Source of the DNA: Firmicutes bacterium UBA1393
Lineage (GTDB): Bacteria > Bacillota > DTU025
Direction of reading: 5' to 3'
Length of the DNA stretch: 7,705 bases
NCBI GenBank assembly: GCA_002305255.1
Contig: DBQN01000071.1
Span: forward strand, 2,814 to 10,518
In this document: positions 5,699 through 7,705 of the stretch, one piece after another
Layout of the letters: each line of letters begins with the position of its first letter
Numbering within the stretch: position 1 is the stretch's first letter
Translations under genes and position numbers: made by a program
Notes under the pieces: generated by a model
The model's input: the letters and a program-made list of their open reading frames with translations, nothing else
The model's database searches: none
Told to the model about the DNA's origin: nothing

Positions 5699-7642
5699 AT
5701 GTATGCGGTGACGCCAGCATTTCACACGGCCATGCAGGGTGATTTGCGGCGCGTGCTGGCTCGGGTAGTGATCGACTACACCGATCCACTCATCGACCAG
5801 AGCATAGATGCGACTGCCACCGACCAGGCGCGCGTCTCGTGGCCATCACAGACCGCAGACGGTATCACGGAGGTGCCGTATCTCTGGACAGTGCTCGATG
5901 GGTCGTGGACCGCCGGCGGCGCTCGGCATCCCATGCCTGACACAGAGGCTATGGCCCAGCTATACCAGATGGGTTGGTGGGGCCAAGCGCAGGCAGGGCC
6001 CGACGGAGCATTCGCCGTGCCTTACCCGACGCTGACGATATCCCACGCGCCGCGGCCTGTGCATTCGCTGCGCGTGGTGGGTGAGTCAATGCTGGGTGAG
6101 TATCCCACGGCGTTCGTGATCCGTCTGCGCGATGGTGATGATGTTGTGCTCCTCGAGCGCACCGTGACAAGCAACTCTCAGCTCGATTGGCTTGAGGCGC
6201 TGCCAGAGCCGATTCTCGATGTAACTACTCAGGAGCTCGAGATACGCGCTTGGTCGAAGCCAGGCACGGTCGTCAAGATCACCGAGTTCTTCAGCTCCAT
6301 CCAGCAGGTGTATGAGGGCGACGAGCTCGTGTCTATTCGGCTCCTCGAGGAGCGCGAGGCATCGCAGGGCTCACTGCCCGTCGGTAACGTGTCAGCTAAC
6401 GAGATCACAGTCACGCTGTCCAATGCAGATCACCGGTTCGATCCGGACAACGCTACTAGCCCCATCTATCAGCTCGTGGCGGCTAACCGTCGTGTGCGGG
6501 TATGGCTAGGAGCTGAAATAGGCGGAGCTGTAGAGTGGGTGCCGCTGGGCGTCTATTGGACCATCGACTGGGATACGCCAGATGATGCGCTGGAGGCCAC
6601 CGTGATGGCCAGAGACCGGCTGGAGCTGTTACGCATCAGCACATACCAGCCCGGGGCGGCGCTACAGGATGCTACACTGTATGACCTGGCCGTGGATGTG
6701 CTGACCCATGCAGGGCTCACTGCAGCTGAGTATCAGATAGACCCTGCCCTTCAGGCCATACAGATCCCGTGGGCATGGTTGTCGCCCATGTCACACAGAG
6801 ATGCCCTACGGCTGATCGCAGAGGCATCACTGGCTGTGGTATACGCTGATCGGGATGGCCGGGTGCGAATCGAGGTCCCGACCATCACACTACCCGGCGA
6901 GGCGCCTGGTGTCTGGTACATCCAGGGGGCCCCATTGCCGGCTGAAACTACAGCCCCTGATGGACTCTACGGTATCGGACCTGATGACTACTACCCGCCG
7001 GTGATGACGCCATCGCGGCAGGATATGGTCGCCAATGAGATCGTGGTGGCTACGCAGCCATTGCAGCCCGGAGAGGTCGCAGAAGTCTATCGGTCGACTG
7101 CTCCTGTGACAGTGCCTGCCGGAGAGTCTGTGACAGTGACTGTGCGATACCAGGCCCCGCCTGTGATCGGGGCCAGCGCTGATCTCGAGTCTCCGCCCTC
7201 TGATGTAGCCATCACGGATGCAGTCTACTACGCATGGGGCGCAGAGATCACCGTCACGAACAGCAGCGGGGATGCCGCCGACGTGACGGTTGTGGTGACA
7301 GGGCAACCGCTGGAGGCTCTAGGCAGTGAGCAGGTTGTGGCAAGAGACTCGGCCTCGATACGCGCCAATGGAGTCCTGCGCTACGAGCTGCCGGCTAACC
7401 CGCTGGTGCAGACACTCAGCCACGCCCAGGCCATCGCACAGGCGCTCCTGGCGACGTCAGCCAGCCCCAGGAGAGACATCGAGTTCTCCTGGCGCGGCAA
7501 CCCGGCGCTGGAACTGGGCGATCTGGTGTCGGTGCTCACCGATGCGCCGCGCGAGCGCCGGAGCACGTATGCGATCATTCGGCAGGAGTTGGAGTGGACG
7601 GGTGCGCTGAGCGCCCGGCTCGTGGGGAGGCGCATTGGATGA
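5699..7642 (+). CDS. Phage baseplate hub / tail-associated protein
   Basis: This 647-residue protein follows the Dit-like gene, the usual place of the tail-associated (Tal) or gp27-like hub protein that closes the tail tip. Residues 1-30 look like a structural N-terminus (MYAVTPAFHTAM..RVVIDYTD). Residues about 45-200 are strand-rich, with LTISHAPRPVHSLRVVG, a YPTAFVIRLRDGDDV segment and LEIRAWSKPGTVVKITEFF; this resembles a galactose-binding-like beta-sandwich (inference). Residues 201-275 carry the most family-like stretch: SIRLLEEREASQGSLPVGNV (213-232), ANEITVTLSNADHRFDPDNA (233-252) and NRRVRVWLG (263-271). Around 285-395 the features GVYWTIDWDTP, ATVMARDRLELL and a helix-strand segment ending DRDGRVRIE fit hub domains. 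Residues about 447-560 form a probable beta-sandwich insertion. The end, SWRGNPALELGDLVSVLTD to LVGRRIG (597-647), is the common hub ending. No lysozyme or peptidase motif was seen. The start is ATG at 5699; the stop TGA overlaps the next ATG. Confidence 0.82.
   Translation: MYAVTPAFHTAMQGDLRRVLARVVIDYTDPLIDQSIDATATDQARVSWPSQTADGITEVPYLWTVLDGSWTAGGARHPMPDTEAMAQLYQMGWWGQAQAGPDGAFAVPYPTLTISHAPRPVHSLRVVGESMLGEYPTAFVIRLRDGDDVVLLERTVTSNSQLDWLEALPEPILDVTTQELEIRAWSKPGTVVKITEFFSSIQQVYEGDELVSIRLLEEREASQGSLPVGNVSANEITVTLSNADHRFDPDNATSPIYQLVAANRRVRVWLGAEIGGAVEWVPLGVYWTIDWDTPDDALEATVMARDRLELLRISTYQPGAALQDATLYDLAVDVLTHAGLTAAEYQIDPALQAIQIPWAWLSPMSHRDALRLIAEASLAVVYADRDGRVRIEVPTITLPGEAPGVWYIQGAPLPAETTAPDGLYGIGPDDYYPPVMTPSRQDMVANEIVVATQPLQPGEVAEVYRSTAPVTVPAGESVTVTVRYQAPPVIGASADLESPPSDVAITDAVYYAWGAEITVTNSSGDAADVTVVVTGQPLEALGSEQVVARDSASIRANGVLRYELPANPLVQTLSHAQAIAQALLATSASPRRDIEFSWRGNPALELGDLVSVLTDAPRERRSTYAIIRQELEWTGALSARLVGRRIG
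7624..7630 (+). promoter_or_regulatory. Ribosome binding site of the gene starting at 7639
   Basis: GGGGAGG lies eight bases before the ATG at 7639, within the last codons of the hub gene. It is the strongest Shine-Dalgarno match of the window and is the main reason for accepting the short open frame at the right edge as a real gene start. Confidence 0.7.
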
Positions 7643-7705
7643 CGAGTGTGCTGATAGAGTCCACAGCTACGACGGCAGCAGTGCAGCCTACGACTACCGC
7701 TGCTG
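7639..7705 (+). CDS. Start of a further tail-module gene (partial, product unknown)
   Basis: An ATG at 7639-7641 overlaps the TGA of the hub gene (ATGA), is preceded by GGGGAGG at eight bases, and opens a frame that stays open to the end of the window. The 22 visible residues are MTSVLIES followed by a Thr/Ala-rich run. This is too little to assign a family. By position it is likely a tail fibre, tail-tip accessory or other virion protein. The Thr/Ala-rich start could be a flexible linker or low-complexity stalk, but that is a guess. The four-base overlap indicates translational coupling to the hub gene. Confidence 0.6.
   Translation, partial: MTSVLIESTATTAAVQPTTTAA

Overview
The window is part of the tail-morphogenesis module of a tailed double-stranded DNA phage or prophage. 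The layout and the single very long tape measure protein fit a long non-contractile (siphovirus-type) tail. The DNA is GC-rich (roughly 60% by eye), with GTG as well as ATG starts and purine-rich Shine-Dalgarno sites. The tape measure and hub-like proteins resemble those of phages and prophages of Gram-positive bacteria (Firmicutes-type). The host cannot be named from this sequence alone, and free phage versus prophage cannot be decided because no integrase, att site or bacterial gene is visible.

Layout, all on the + strand and tightly packed: (1) positions 1-84, the last 27 codons of an upstream gene, by position probably a tail assembly chaperone or a neighbouring small tail protein; (2) a 35-base gap carrying the ribosome binding site of the next gene; (3) 120-5330, a 1736-residue tape measure protein, two thirds of the window; (4) 5334-5687, a 117-residue tail protein of the short DUF6711-like type, in the place where a distal tail protein is expected; (5) 5699-7642, a 647-residue baseplate hub/tail-associated protein; (6) 7639-7705, the first 22 codons of another gene, overlapping the previous stop as ATGA. 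No promoter, terminator, tRNA, insertion sequence or CRISPR array was seen. The genes look like an internal stretch of one late operon.

The genes fit one assembly path: the chaperone coats the tape measure protein, tail tube subunits polymerise along it to a length set by its helical span, and the two downstream proteins build the tail tip on which the tape measure is nucleated.

The most notable structure is inside the tape measure protein. From residue 574 to 1388 tryptophan recurs every 11 residues without one break of register: 75 positions, 72 of them Trp (exceptions V596, F1113 and G1124). On top of this lies a higher-order pattern. Leucine at Trp+7 recurs every 44 residues in the first half, while in the second half a bulky aliphatic residue recurs there every 22. 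Prolines at Trp-2 appear only in the second half, mostly 44 apart. The change occurs at the only place where two successive Trp are missing. Eleven-residue Trp/Phe repeats are already known in tape measure proteins. The length, purity and two-regime superstructure here are what deserve a second look. I found no sign of a separate novel system such as defence, CRISPR or a retroelement.
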